Shown piece after piece: positions 27,623 through 36,168 of a stretch of 64,000 nt of DNA. The number at the start of each line of letters is the position of its first letter. Position 1 is the stretch's first letter. A program made the translations under genes and the position numbers. The notes below the pieces were generated by a model, which was given only the letters and a program-made list of their open reading frames with translations, did no database searches and was not told the origin of the DNA. The stretch is from contig JABSRT010000001.1 of NCBI GenBank assembly GCA_013214945.1, positions 1-64,000 on the forward strand. The letters run 5' to 3'. Origin of the DNA: Gammaproteobacteria bacterium. GTDB taxonomy: Bacteria; Pseudomonadota; Gammaproteobacteria; Enterobacterales; Psychrobiaceae.

Positions 27623-29287
27623 ATGCTTAAACATTTTTATATTGAAGAAGAACATCGACTTCCCAGTTTTATTGTGATCGGTGTAGTAATAATTTGTATA
27701 TTGCCTTTTATTTTGCAGCTGTTTGGTGGTGATTTTGGTAATGCCACTCACGTACATGACATACCTCATAACCCTATAACTTCCCCGATGACAACTGATG
27801 ATATGTTTTATCATTTATCAGGGGGGTTTACGCATGCATTACTCGAATGGACTGCATTTAGCGCCGCTATTTTTGTAGTATTATTGGCTTTTTGCCATTA
27901 TTCCATCACCAATGATATAACAACTCCAGTGATCGGGGTTGCGTTGTTTTGCGCCGGCGCGATGGACGCATTTCACACTTTGGCTGCCACTAGATTAATC
28001 AGCGCTGTTGCAGAAAATAAAGATTTAATTCCATTTACCTGGGCGCTGTCTCGGGTTTTTAACGCGGTTATTATGATTGCTGGCGTCGGGTTATTCCTAT
28101 CGGGGCGAAAGACAAATCAAAATAATGGATTTAAATTTATAATTATTACCAGTTTGGTCTTTGCTTTGATTGGTTATTTACTCATTCATTTTGCAGCGAC
28201 TAGCTCGAACTTACCGCAAACTCAATTTCCAGATTCAATCATTCGCCGTCCATATGACATTGTACCGTTGATTCTCTTTCTCTTTGCTGGCTTAGTTATT
28301 TATCCGTTGTTTGCAAAACGCCACCCTAGTATTTTTGCCACCGCATTATTGCTAAGTGCCTTACCCGAAGTTGCGGTGGAATTACACATGGCTTTTGGCT
28401 CACAACGTTTGTTTGATAGTGACTTTAATATTGCTCACTTTTTAAAAATTATTGCTTATGTAATCCCTTTAGTAGGGTTGGTGTTAGATTATATACAGAC
28501 TTATAAAACTCAAATAAAGCATCATGAACAATTAAAACTTGCTCATGACACCTTAAACGGCAAAGCATTTGAATTGGACCGAGCCAACAAAAAATTGACC
28601 CAATCGAATGCTGAATTAGAAAAGTTTGCTTATATCGCTTCTCATGATTTGCAAGAGCCGCTTCGAAAGATTCAAGCGTTTGGAGACAGGTTGCATAAAC
28701 GAGTTTCAGTGATTGATGACGAAAAAGCGATTGATTATATTGCGCGAATGCAAAATTCCTCAACCAGAATGCGCAGTTTAATTGATGACTTATTGAAATT
28801 CTCTAGGGTTGGCAGTGACGAATATATCTTGAAAAATACTGATCTTAACAAAGTGCTAAAGAATGTCATTGGCGATTTACAGGTCAGTATTAATGAAACG
28901 TCTGCTCAAATTCATATGGATCAATTACCAACTATCGCCGGTGAAAGTAATAAGCTTTATCAACTATTTTTAAACTTGTTAACCAATGGACTTAAATTTA
29001 CTAAAGATGACCAAGCTCCAATTATTAACATCACGTGTCAGCAAATAGTAAAGGATAAGATTAAATATTGGAAAATTGAAGTACAAGACAATGGTATTGG
29101 TTTCGAGCAAGAGTATGCCGAGAAAATATTTGAAGTATTTCAGCGGTTACATGGTCGTAGCCAATATCAAGGCACAGGCATAGGCTTGGCTATCTGTAAA
29201 AAAATAGTAGAAATGCACAATGGCATAATATACGTTGAGTCAGAGCTCGATAACGGTGCATGTTTTATTCTATTATTTGAAGCATAA
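27623..29287 (+). CDS. Sensor histidine kinase with MASE-like seven-helix sensor
   Basis: The 554-residue protein has about seven membrane helices in residues 15-290. The region includes HLSGGFTHALLEWTAFSAAIF and CAGAMDAFHTLAATRL, similar in style to MASE3-type sensors. A coiled linker follows, then HisKA with the phosphorylatable His in YIASHDLQEPLRKIQAFGDRL (about 335), and the ATPase domain with NLLTNGLKF (N box), DNGIGFEQ and GTGIGLAICKKIV. It probably phosphorylates the response regulator 27 bases downstream. No Shine-Dalgarno is evident before the ATG. Confidence 0.9.
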   Translation: MLKHFYIEEEHRLPSFIVIGVVIICILPFILQLFGGDFGNATHVHDIPHNPITSPMTTDDMFYHLSGGFTHALLEWTAFSAAIFVVLLAFCHYSITNDITTPVIGVALFCAGAMDAFHTLAATRLISAVAENKDLIPFTWALSRVFNAVIMIAGVGLFLSGRKTNQNNGFKFIIITSLVFALIGYLLIHFAATSSNLPQTQFPDSIIRRPYDIVPLILFLFAGLVIYPLFAKRHPSIFATALLLSALPEVAVELHMAFGSQRLFDSDFNIAHFLKIIAYVIPLVGLVLDYIQTYKTQIKHHEQLKLAHDTLNGKAFELDRANKKLTQSNAELEKFAYIASHDLQEPLRKIQAFGDRLHKRVSVIDDEKAIDYIARMQNSSTRMRSLIDDLLKFSRVGSDEYILKNTDLNKVLKNVIGDLQVSINETSAQIHMDQLPTIAGESNKLYQLFLNLLTNGLKFTKDDQAPIINITCQQIVKDKIKYWKIEVQDNGIGFEQEYAEKIFEVFQRLHGRSQYQGTGIGLAICKKIVEMHNGIIYVESELDNGACFILLFEA

Positions 29288-29314
29288 GAAAAACAAAAGA
29301 TTTGAGGAAAAGTA

Positions 29315-29767
29315 ATGAGTGAAGGTTTAACCCAGATAAGAATACACATGTGTGACGATGATCCTGATGATCAATTGTTGGTTAGTGATGCGTTAGAAGA
29401 AGCTCGCTTACGCAACCCCATTGATTTTACGAACAATGGTAAAGAGCTGTTACAGTATTTAAACCGGGAAGGTAAATTTAGTCATTTAGTTGACCAACCG
29501 CTACCTGGATTAATTTTGCTGGATTTGAATATGCCGGTAATGGATGGCCGTGAAGTTTTAAGTAAAATAAAACAACATAAAGAGTTCCGCTCAATACCAA
29601 TCATTGTGTTAACCACTTCAAAAGCAGAAGCCGACATTGCTCGTACTTATGATATGGGCGTTAATTCTTTTATCATGAAACCTGTATCCTTCGATCGCTT
29701 AGTCGAAATGATCAGCTCTGTCACTGATTATTGGTTTAATTTAGTGTCTTTACCTCGAGTAAAGTAA
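29315..29767 (+). CDS. Single-domain response regulator (Rcp1-like)
   Basis: The 150-residue receiver domain has no output domain. The acidic pocket is CDDDPDD, the phospho-acceptor Asp is in LILLDLNMPVMDG, the Thr is in IIVLTTSKAEAD, and the conserved Lys is in FIMKPVSFD. Rcp1-type receivers pair with histidine kinases of the preceding sort. GAGGAAA lies upstream of the ATG. It is the middle gene of a three-gene cascade, 51 bases before a REC-GGDEF-EAL gene, and likely relays phosphate to or competes with it. Confidence 0.92.
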   Translation: MSEGLTQIRIHMCDDDPDDQLLVSDALEEARLRNPIDFTNNGKELLQYLNREGKFSHLVDQPLPGLILLDLNMPVMDGREVLSKIKQHKEFRSIPIIVLTTSKAEADIARTYDMGVNSFIMKPVSFDRLVEMISSVTDYWFNLVSLPRVK

Positions 29768-29786
29768 ACATCATTATCGATAAAAA

Positions 29787-29814
29787 TAAAAAATAAAAAA
29801 TAAAAAATAAAAAA
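29787..29814. repeat. 7-bp tandem repeat TAAAAAA x4 in the ribosome-binding region
   Basis: Four exact heptamers, preceded by a six-base version (29781) and followed by TAAA leading into the ATG at 29819. The whole stretch from 29781 to the start codon is only A and T, so no Shine-Dalgarno is present in the usual window. Confidence 0.95.
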
Positions 29815-29818
29815 TAAA

Positions 29819-31486
29819 ATGAATAAATATTCTAAATTTAAAGTTCTGATTGTTGAAGACGATGAAGATGATTACGTCTTATTGCAGGAATTGTTAACAG
29901 AAGCCGTCGGTGAGATTGGTGCTATTTATTGGGCAGAAGATTTTAAGTCTGCTCAAAAAAAGATAGCAAATGATAATTTTGATTTTTATTTCTTGGATAA
30001 CCGATTAGGGGCCGAATTAGGTTTAGAATTGATTTGTGAGATAAAAGACAAATACGAGACTGCCCCTCCGATTATTATGTTGTCTGGCGTTGATGATTAT
30101 CAAACCGATCTCGACGCAATGGAGAGAGGTGCTGATGATTATTTAATCAAAAGTGAGTTAACCCCTCATCTCTTAGAAAGGACATTACGCTACTCATTAA
30201 AGAGTAAAGATTTAGAAGCTAAACTTGCAAAGCTAGCTCATTTTGATGGCTTGACCGGTTTGTATAATCGTAGCCTTTTTAATGAACTATTGATTAAATC
30301 GATTCAAGAAAGTGAACGTTCAGGACAAAAATTTGCGTTAGTTACTTTAGATTTAGATAATTTTAAATTCATTAATGATAACTATGGTCATCCAGCTGGC
30401 GATCAGCTACTGACCAAGATTGCACGGCGGTTAAAGCACAGTATCCGCAGTTCAGATGTCGTGGCAAGATTGGGTGGCGATGAGTTTTCATTATTATTAA
30501 AAGATGTTCATGCTGACACTGACTTTGTTATGTTAGTCGAAAAAATCATGGATGTTTTTAAAACTCCGATTCAAGTTGACAGCAAAGCCGTGTCAGTCAC
30601 AACCAGTGTTGGTATTTCAATTTATCCTACCGATACCAAAAATGCTAATGAGTTAATTGATCATAGTGATAGGGCGATGTATCAAGCAAAAGCTCATGGT
30701 CGCAATAATTATAGTTTTTATAATCAACAGCTGCACCAAGAAGCAATCCGTAAACACCAATTAGGGTTAGAGTTGCACAGTGCTATCGATAACGACCATT
30801 TGCTCTTGCATTATCAGCCTATTGTTGCTTTAAATAATGGCGAAATCGTATCTTATGAAGCGCTACTTAGGTGGCCGGATAGCCACAATGGCTTTCGCAA
30901 TACTGAAGAGTTTATTGAAGTAGCAGAAGAAAGTAGTTTAATTCTAAAAATAGGATCTTGGGTTTTAAAACAAGCATGCTGGCAGCTGAATTCTTGGGCT
31001 GAGCAAGGAATTAACAACCGTAATATTTCTATTAATGTTTCAGCAAATCAATTCAATTCTGATGATTTTATCGAATTGGTGATGCAATATGCGCAAAAAA
31101 TTCCAGAGTTGGCCCAGAAAATAACCTTTGAATTAACTGAACGAAAGCCGTTAGTTATGTCGCCCGACACAATAAATAGATTAGTCGTATTGGCTGACCA
31201 AGGCTTTAAGTTTTCAGTCGATGATTTTGGTATTGGTCATTCTTCTATTTCTTATTTGCGCGCATTCCCGATGAACTCAATCAAAATAGATAAGTCTATT
31301 ATTCAAAATATATTAATATCGAGTGAGGATCTGGCACTTTGCACCGCCATTGTTGCTCTTGGTAAGGCTTTGAACTTAGATGTTATCGCTGAAGGTGTCG
31401 AAACAAAAGAAATTGAACAAGTCTTAATTTCCTTAGAGTGTCCATACGTTCAAGGTTATTTTTACTCCAAACCTATGCCTTTATAG
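29819..31486 (+). CDS. REC-GGDEF-EAL cyclic-di-GMP signalling protein
   Basis: The 555-residue protein has a receiver (1-125: VEDDEDDYVLL, acceptor Asp in FYFLDNRLG, Lys in YLIKSEL). A GGDEF domain follows (about 140-295: FDGLTGLYNR, ARLGGDEFSLLL, intact GGDEF). The EAL domain (about 310-550) retains YEALLRW, ISINVSANQF, FELTER, SVDDFGIGHSS, IKIDKS and AEGVETKEIEQ, the residues needed for phosphodiesterase activity. Both activities could therefore be present; which dominates is unknown. It is the likely output of the upstream kinase/receiver pair. Confidence 0.93.
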   Translation: MNKYSKFKVLIVEDDEDDYVLLQELLTEAVGEIGAIYWAEDFKSAQKKIANDNFDFYFLDNRLGAELGLELICEIKDKYETAPPIIMLSGVDDYQTDLDAMERGADDYLIKSELTPHLLERTLRYSLKSKDLEAKLAKLAHFDGLTGLYNRSLFNELLIKSIQESERSGQKFALVTLDLDNFKFINDNYGHPAGDQLLTKIARRLKHSIRSSDVVARLGGDEFSLLLKDVHADTDFVMLVEKIMDVFKTPIQVDSKAVSVTTSVGISIYPTDTKNANELIDHSDRAMYQAKAHGRNNYSFYNQQLHQEAIRKHQLGLELHSAIDNDHLLLHYQPIVALNNGEIVSYEALLRWPDSHNGFRNTEEFIEVAEESSLILKIGSWVLKQACWQLNSWAEQGINNRNISINVSANQFNSDDFIELVMQYAQKIPELAQKITFELTERKPLVMSPDTINRLVVLADQGFKFSVDDFGIGHSSISYLRAFPMNSIKIDKSIIQNILISSEDLALCTAIVALGKALNLDVIAEGVETKEIEQVLISLECPYVQGYFYSKPMPL

Positions 31487-31877
31487 CTGCGATTTTTTTA
31501 TTAAACACCGAATACAAGTCCCAAGTAATAACCCTTTAAAAGTCGGGTTGTTATTTGGGGCTAATCTGGCGATTCGGTCCAAGCTGTCTCGAAGCCGCTA
31601 GGCAGCGTAATACCCCCGCTAATATGATAATTTCCCATGCAGGCAGCAATTAGCAATAACGTCTGTAAAATAGATCTATTACGCCAAACAATCACTGAAA
31701 TAGATCACATTATCCCATGACAGCAATTTTTACTTTCAAACCGAAATAATCAACAAACTAAAATAATAACCGAAGATGAATTAATCGATTGAAAAGAATA
31801 CAATTGTGACCTATGGTGGAGCTTAATCAGGTTGAAATTATAAATTCAACAGTTTCGTTAGGTTACAAGGAGTATCA
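31487..31877. other. 391-bp intergenic region with a long hairpin
   Basis: Holds the 15-bp hairpin at 31520-31559 and then unannotated AT-rich DNA; the ribosome-binding site AAGGAG of the next gene is at its end. No further gene was seen. Confidence 0.5.
31520..31559 (+). terminator. 15-bp stem-loop after the GGDEF-EAL gene
   Basis: CCCAAGTAATAACCC pairs with GGGTTGTTATTTGGG (two G-U pairs) over a 10-base loop, 33 bases after the stop. There is no T tract directly after it, so it is a weak terminator or an RNA-stability element. Confidence 0.5.
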
Positions 31878-32330
31878 ATGAACGTTTTAGTTAAACGAGC
31901 AACACTTGATGATGTTGCCGGTGTTGCTGAATTATTTAATTCATATCGTATTTTTTACAAACAAGCCGAAAATGTAGATTTAGCGATACATTTTATATCT
32001 GAGCGTATTACCAATAATGAATCAGTGATATTTTTTGCGCATGACGATAATGATAATTACATCGGGTTTGCGCAACTTTATCCGATATTTTCGTCGGTAT
32101 CAGCCCAACGTAGTTGGGTGTTAAATGATTTATATGTGTGTGAAAACCATAGAAAGCTCGGTGTGGCTCAACGATTAATGAAAGTTGCAAAAGAATTAGC
32201 GTTAGAGACCAATGCGAATGGTATATCGCTTGAAACAGCAGAAGACAACTATCATGCGCAAGCGCTTTATAACTCACTGGGTTATAAAAAAAGTGGCGAT
32301 TATCATAATTATTTTTTGAGCCTATCTTAA
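31878..32330 (+). CDS. GNAT-family N-acetyltransferase
   Basis: The 150-residue protein has beta-strand ending VLNDLYVCENHRKLGVAQRLMKVAKELA, the acetyl-CoA pyrophosphate loop (R/Q-x-x-G-x-A/G), and the C-terminal ETAEDNYHAQALYNSLGYKKSGDYHNYFL typical of this fold. CAAGGAG precedes the ATG. The substrate is unknown. It is the first of a run of small same-strand genes. Confidence 0.85.
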   Translation: MNVLVKRATLDDVAGVAELFNSYRIFYKQAENVDLAIHFISERITNNESVIFFAHDDNDNYIGFAQLYPIFSSVSAQRSWVLNDLYVCENHRKLGVAQRLMKVAKELALETNANGISLETAEDNYHAQALYNSLGYKKSGDYHNYFLSLS

Positions 32331-32406
32331 AGTCGTTAGTGTGTATTGAGGTGTGGCTCACTTCGCGTAAGCTTGGTTAACAATTGATACGTTTCATGGT
32401 GAAAAA

Positions 32407-32796
32407 ATGGATATTTGCCGAACTGGAATTATTTTAAACACGAAAAATTATGAGCAATGCGTATTATTTTATCAAACGTTGTTTGACCTCGAGCTGCTAT
32501 TTCAAGAAACCGATGGTGATTTTAAACTCAGCTGTTTTGATTTTCTCGGTTCATATTTAATGATCGAAACCGGCGGTGTGGCACAACCAAATGAAAAATC
32601 GATCGAGCAAAGCGCGACAAAATTCCGGTTTAACGTTTCAAATATTGATGATGCGTTAGCTAAAATCAAGTCGCTTGGAATTTCAGTACAAATTAACAGA
32701 AATAGCTGGGGAACAACGATCAATATTTGTGATCCTGATGGCAATCGAGTTGGGATTAGAGATGAAGCAACGTTTATTGAGCAACTCACGCTCTAA
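32407..32796 (+). CDS. VOC-superfamily protein (glyoxalase/bleomycin-resistance fold)
   Basis: The 129-residue protein has two beta-alpha-beta-beta-beta modules: an N-terminal GIILNTKNYEQCVLFYQTLFDLELLFQ and a C-terminal VSNIDDALAKIKSLGIS...INICDPDGNRVGIRD. The DPDGN turn is typical. Family members bind metal and act as lyases, dioxygenases or drug-sequestering proteins; nothing here defines the substrate. Only a weak GGTG lies ahead of the ATG. Confidence 0.85.
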   Translation: MDICRTGIILNTKNYEQCVLFYQTLFDLELLFQETDGDFKLSCFDFLGSYLMIETGGVAQPNEKSIEQSATKFRFNVSNIDDALAKIKSLGISVQINRNSWGTTINICDPDGNRVGIRDEATFIEQLTL

Positions 32797-32867
32797 CTAG
32801 CTGCATATCTTTAACCTAATTTGGCTAAATCGGGGCTAAGGGCGCAGTTTATTCAACCAGGATAGTC

Positions 32868-33584
32868 ATGTCTTTGTTAATTACAGTTGTTGTATCTTCG
32901 TTATTAGCAGGGCTGGCTATGGCACTTGGAGCCGCCGTTGCTAGTGTTGAAAAAATTGAGCAGCAATGGCTTGAACAAGAATTTAGGCACAGTGTAATGG
33001 CTTTTGGCGGTGGGGCACTGCTTTCTGCTGTCGCTCTGGTGTTGGTACCAGAAGGCATGGCCCATCTTGAACCTTTATCTGCTGCTATGTGGTTTATAGG
33101 TGGCGGATTTAGCTTTATGTTGCTTGATATCTTACTTTACAAAATAAATACACCAGCAAGTCAACTGGCGGCCATGTTATCTGATTTTATTCCTGAATCT
33201 ATCGCATTAGGCGCGGCGTTTGCAACTGGCAGTAATAATGCGTTTTTACTGGCTGGTCTTATCGCATTACAAAATTTACCTGAAGGCTTTAGTGCATCGC
33301 GTGAGTTAAACGAGTCGGGGACATTTAGCCATCGAAAAATTATAACTATGTTTGCTTTAATGGCGCTGCTCGGTCCTGTGGCCGCTGTCTCTGGTTACCT
33401 TTGGTTGTCTGACTATCCCGTTATTGTTGCTGCCATTATGCTATTTGCGGCGGGGGGCATTCTTTATTCAATATTCCAAGACTTAGCGCCGCAAGTAAAA
33501 CTTGAAAAACACTGGGCGCCACCGATGGGCGCTATTTTTGGCTTTGTACTTGGTATGATGGGTTTTATGATGACAAGCCATTGA
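32868..33584 (+). CDS. ZIP-family divalent metal transporter
   Basis: The 238-residue protein has about seven or eight helices. Helix 4 carries the metal-site pattern FIPESIALGAAFA and helix 5 IALQNLPEGFSASREL (HNxPEG variant with Gln in place of His). These are hallmarks of ZIP permeases for zinc, iron or other divalent ions. CCAGGATAGTC provides the ribosome-binding site. Direction and ion are inferred from family only. Confidence 0.85.
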   Translation: MSLLITVVVSSLLAGLAMALGAAVASVEKIEQQWLEQEFRHSVMAFGGGALLSAVALVLVPEGMAHLEPLSAAMWFIGGGFSFMLLDILLYKINTPASQLAAMLSDFIPESIALGAAFATGSNNAFLLAGLIALQNLPEGFSASRELNESGTFSHRKIITMFALMALLGPVAAVSGYLWLSDYPVIVAAIMLFAAGGILYSIFQDLAPQVKLEKHWAPPMGAIFGFVLGMMGFMMTSH

Positions 33585-33608
33585 TGTTACGTCGAAAAGA
33601 GATTATTT

Positions 33609-34124
33609 ATGTTATGTAAGAAAACGATTATTTATGGCATTGTTATCGGGGTCACTATTTCGGTATTGAGTTCAAAATTTATGAATGGTGCTGTTCCTGA
33701 GTCCAGTGACAACAAGGTGTACTTAGTTTCTGCTGCTCAATCAGAACTTACCGTCGCTAGTTACCGAAATTATTACATCCGTGCCAGTTTGGCTGGGGTT
33801 CTTGCTAATATTGGCCCGGTAAAAGCTCAAATATCGACCTATTACCAAATAATGGGCAAATTCCCTACCAGCAAGCAAGATCTTGATATCGCGGCATTTG
33901 ATTTAGCAGAACATGATCATATTAATTGGGCAATGTTGACCGACAGCGGTGGTATAAAAGTGACGCTGTCTAATGAGCTTGGTATTAACAAGTATCTGGT
34001 CTTACAGCCTAAAACGTCAAAAAATGGTGCATTTATAAAATGGCGCTGCATGACTAATGTCGATGATAAATATTTAGGAATACGCCAGCATCGAATATGT
34101 GAACCGCTAGTAAGCATTAAGTAA
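33609..34124 (+). CDS. Pilin-like protein lacking a prepilin cleavage motif
   Basis: The 171-residue protein has one N-terminal helix (TIIYGIVIGVTISVLS). A periplasmic domain resembles the type IV pilin head: AGVLANIGPVKAQISTYYQIMGKFPTSKQDL, then a disulphide-loop-like WRCMTNVDDKYLGIRQHRICEPL. The usual GFTLIE segment is absent. It could be a pilin-derived membrane-anchored protein rather than a fibre subunit. It starts 24 bases after the ZIP gene, so they may be co-transcribed. Confidence 0.65.
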   Translation: MLCKKTIIYGIVIGVTISVLSSKFMNGAVPESSDNKVYLVSAAQSELTVASYRNYYIRASLAGVLANIGPVKAQISTYYQIMGKFPTSKQDLDIAAFDLAEHDHINWAMLTDSGGIKVTLSNELGINKYLVLQPKTSKNGAFIKWRCMTNVDDKYLGIRQHRICEPLVSIK

Positions 34125-34177
34125 CGTCTCACATTGTGCAAGAGTAAATGGTGGTGTTTAATCGGAGATTGCTATAA

Positions 34178-34582
34178 ATGCAATACGCAGTACAAGAGAA
34201 ACTTGATAGTTACCCTGATCTGATCAACGTTATTTTATGTGAAATTCGTGCTTTGGTGCGCGACATTGTGCACGAAAATAATTTAGGTCAACTAGAAGAA
34301 ACGCTGAAATGGGGCCAACTAAGTTATCTTGTTAAAGGTGGGAGCACGGTCCGTGTTGACTGGACCCCAAAGTATCCACTGCAATATTGCATTTATTTTA
34401 ATTGTAAAACTAAACTCGTAGACACCTTTAGAGAGATATACCGGGATGTGTTCACCTTTGATGGTAATCGCGCCATTGTATTATGGGTTAATGAACCTAT
34501 ACCTAAAAAAGAGCTCCGGCATTGTATCGAGCTATCGTTAAAGTACAAAAGCATTAAAAATTTACCTTTGTTAGGCGTTTAA
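34178..34582 (+). CDS. DUF1801 domain protein
   Basis: The 134-residue protein has EETLKWGQLSYLVKGGSTVRVDWTPKYPLQYCIYFNCKTKLVDTFREIY and the basic C-terminus PKKELRHCIELSLKYKSIKNLPLLGV. These match the DUF1801/YdhG-like fold, which is related to frataxin-like folds but of uncertain function. Ribosome-binding site: CGGAG upstream of the ATG. Confidence 0.75.
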   Translation: MQYAVQEKLDSYPDLINVILCEIRALVRDIVHENNLGQLEETLKWGQLSYLVKGGSTVRVDWTPKYPLQYCIYFNCKTKLVDTFREIYRDVFTFDGNRAIVLWVNEPIPKKELRHCIELSLKYKSIKNLPLLGV

Positions 34583-34900
34583 CAAGGCTAACGCCGGTCT
34601 CGACACAGTAGCAGTTAACGAATTAACGTCGGGTTTAGGCTGTACCAGTCTTAAGATATAGGCAGTCAGAACTCAATATTGGTTTTAAAGGCCCATTGGC
34701 TTATTAATGACATAATTTAAGTTGATTATTTCGTGTTACCCAACAAGGTGTGCTCCCGTGAAAATGAATAATTATGGGCCGAGTGAATAGGGTTAGAGCA
34801 CAGGTTGATTGTGCCAGTTTGAACGTAGCAGCTCGGCCGATGTAACGACGTTATGATCCGTTTAACCGTTAAAAATATTGATCTACTTTATGGAATTGAT
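34583..34900. other. 318-bp intergenic region
   Basis: Begins with GGCGTTTAACAAGGCTAACGCC, a short inverted repeat overlapping the DUF1801 stop codon. The rest shows no gene or clear signal. Confidence 0.4.
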
Positions 34901-35419
34901 ATGAAGTTACGTTATAAGCTATTTTGTGTCTTTGGATTTGTTCTTGTTGCTGGTTTTTTTATACCAGACACCCGAACGAATCCAGTATCTGGCGCAACAC
35001 TTAACGACTGGCACCAAAACTCTTTTTGGTATGAACCTTGGGGCAGCTCTGGGGTACATAAAGGCATCGACATTTTTGCAACTAAAGGCACAGAACTTGT
35101 GTCATCGACCCCAGGCATTGTGCTATATCAAGGGCATTTGACTAAAGGAGGTCAAGTTATTTTAGTGCTTGGGCCCAAATGGCGGTTACATTATTACGCG
35201 CATTTAAACTCGATAAATGTTGATAAATTCGAATGGGTATCGTCCAATCAAAAAATCGGAACCGTGGGGGACTCTGGTAATGCCAAAGGAAAACCGTCAC
35301 ATTTACACTATTCTATTGTAACTATGGTTCCTTACCTGTGGCAGGCCAGCGCTGATAGCCAAGGCTGGAAAAAGATGTTTTTTCTCGATCCTGGCAAAAA
35401 TATTACAGGCGCAAGGTAA
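34901..35419 (+). CDS. M23-family metallopeptidase (LytM-type), membrane-anchored or exported
   Basis: The 172-residue protein has N-terminal hydrophobic helix YKLFCVFGFVLVAGFFIP, probably a signal anchor. The M23 domain shows HKGIDIFATKGTELVSSTPGIV (first zinc His and Asp) and SHLHYSIV (H-x-H). LHYYAHL is the conserved strand. Such enzymes cut peptidoglycan cross-links. The ATG at 34901 is preferred to that at 34853 because it places the hydrophobic segment at the very N-terminus. Confidence 0.85.
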   Translation: MKLRYKLFCVFGFVLVAGFFIPDTRTNPVSGATLNDWHQNSFWYEPWGSSGVHKGIDIFATKGTELVSSTPGIVLYQGHLTKGGQVILVLGPKWRLHYYAHLNSINVDKFEWVSSNQKIGTVGDSGNAKGKPSHLHYSIVTMVPYLWQASADSQGWKKMFFLDPGKNITGAR

Positions 35420-35471
35420 AGTTAATAAAATATCAACGCCGACTTAATTACTTTCATGCAAGGATGTAGTG

Positions 35472-36074
35472 ATGAATAAAGATTTTTTCAAGCACAAAGC
35501 TAAAAGTTATGAACAAGAGAGCCAGCGGGTAAATAATGTAGAGAATATTGCAAGCTTTATGATCAGTAATATCAAGTTTACGACGGATATGAAAATTATG
35601 GATTTTGGCTCTGGCACTGGTTTACTACTAGAAAAAATAGCACCTTTGGTCGGTAGTATCTGTGCAATTGATATTTCAACGTCGATGAACGAACAGCTCA
35701 ATAAAAAACGAGCGGCTTTAGGCTGTGAACTTGAAATAATTGAAATGGATTTGACTAAATCAACACTGGATCGAAAATTTGATGGCATTATTTCGTCCAT
35801 GACACTTCATCATGTCGATGATTTAACAGCCTTGTTTAAGCAATTTAAAGCCATGCTCAATAGTGGCGGTTTTATTGCGCTTGCGGATCTAGCGAGCGAA
35901 GATGGTAGCTTTCATACTGAAGATACTGGGGTATTTCATTATGGTTTTGAACCCAGTGAGTTGGAAGCTTTAGCTTTGCAAGCAGGCTTTAGTCAGATAA
36001 AAATTAACTCGGTCAGCACGGTTCATAAACCTTATGGTGATTATCGAGTATTAGCACTCTTTGCTAGAGCGTAA
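35472..36074 (+). CDS. Class I SAM-dependent methyltransferase
   Basis: The 200-residue protein has motif I MDFGSGTGLLLEKIAPL, the acidic motif II AIDISTSM, post-motif IISSMTLHHVDDLTALFKQFKAMLNSGGFIALADL. The C-terminal half has the ADLASEDGSFH pattern seen in small-molecule methyltransferases. AAGGA precedes the ATG at 35472; a GTG three bases earlier is possible. The substrate is unknown. Confidence 0.85.
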   Translation: MNKDFFKHKAKSYEQESQRVNNVENIASFMISNIKFTTDMKIMDFGSGTGLLLEKIAPLVGSICAIDISTSMNEQLNKKRAALGCELEIIEMDLTKSTLDRKFDGIISSMTLHHVDDLTALFKQFKAMLNSGGFIALADLASEDGSFHTEDTGVFHYGFEPSELEALALQAGFSQIKINSVSTVHKPYGDYRVLALFARA

Positions 36075-36168
36075 TATTGCGACGACTAAGAACGACTCAT
36101 GGCTTGATTTAGCTTGATTTAGGTTGATTCAGATAAGTTGGTTTAGAGTGGTTATCAAAGGAAGTTAA

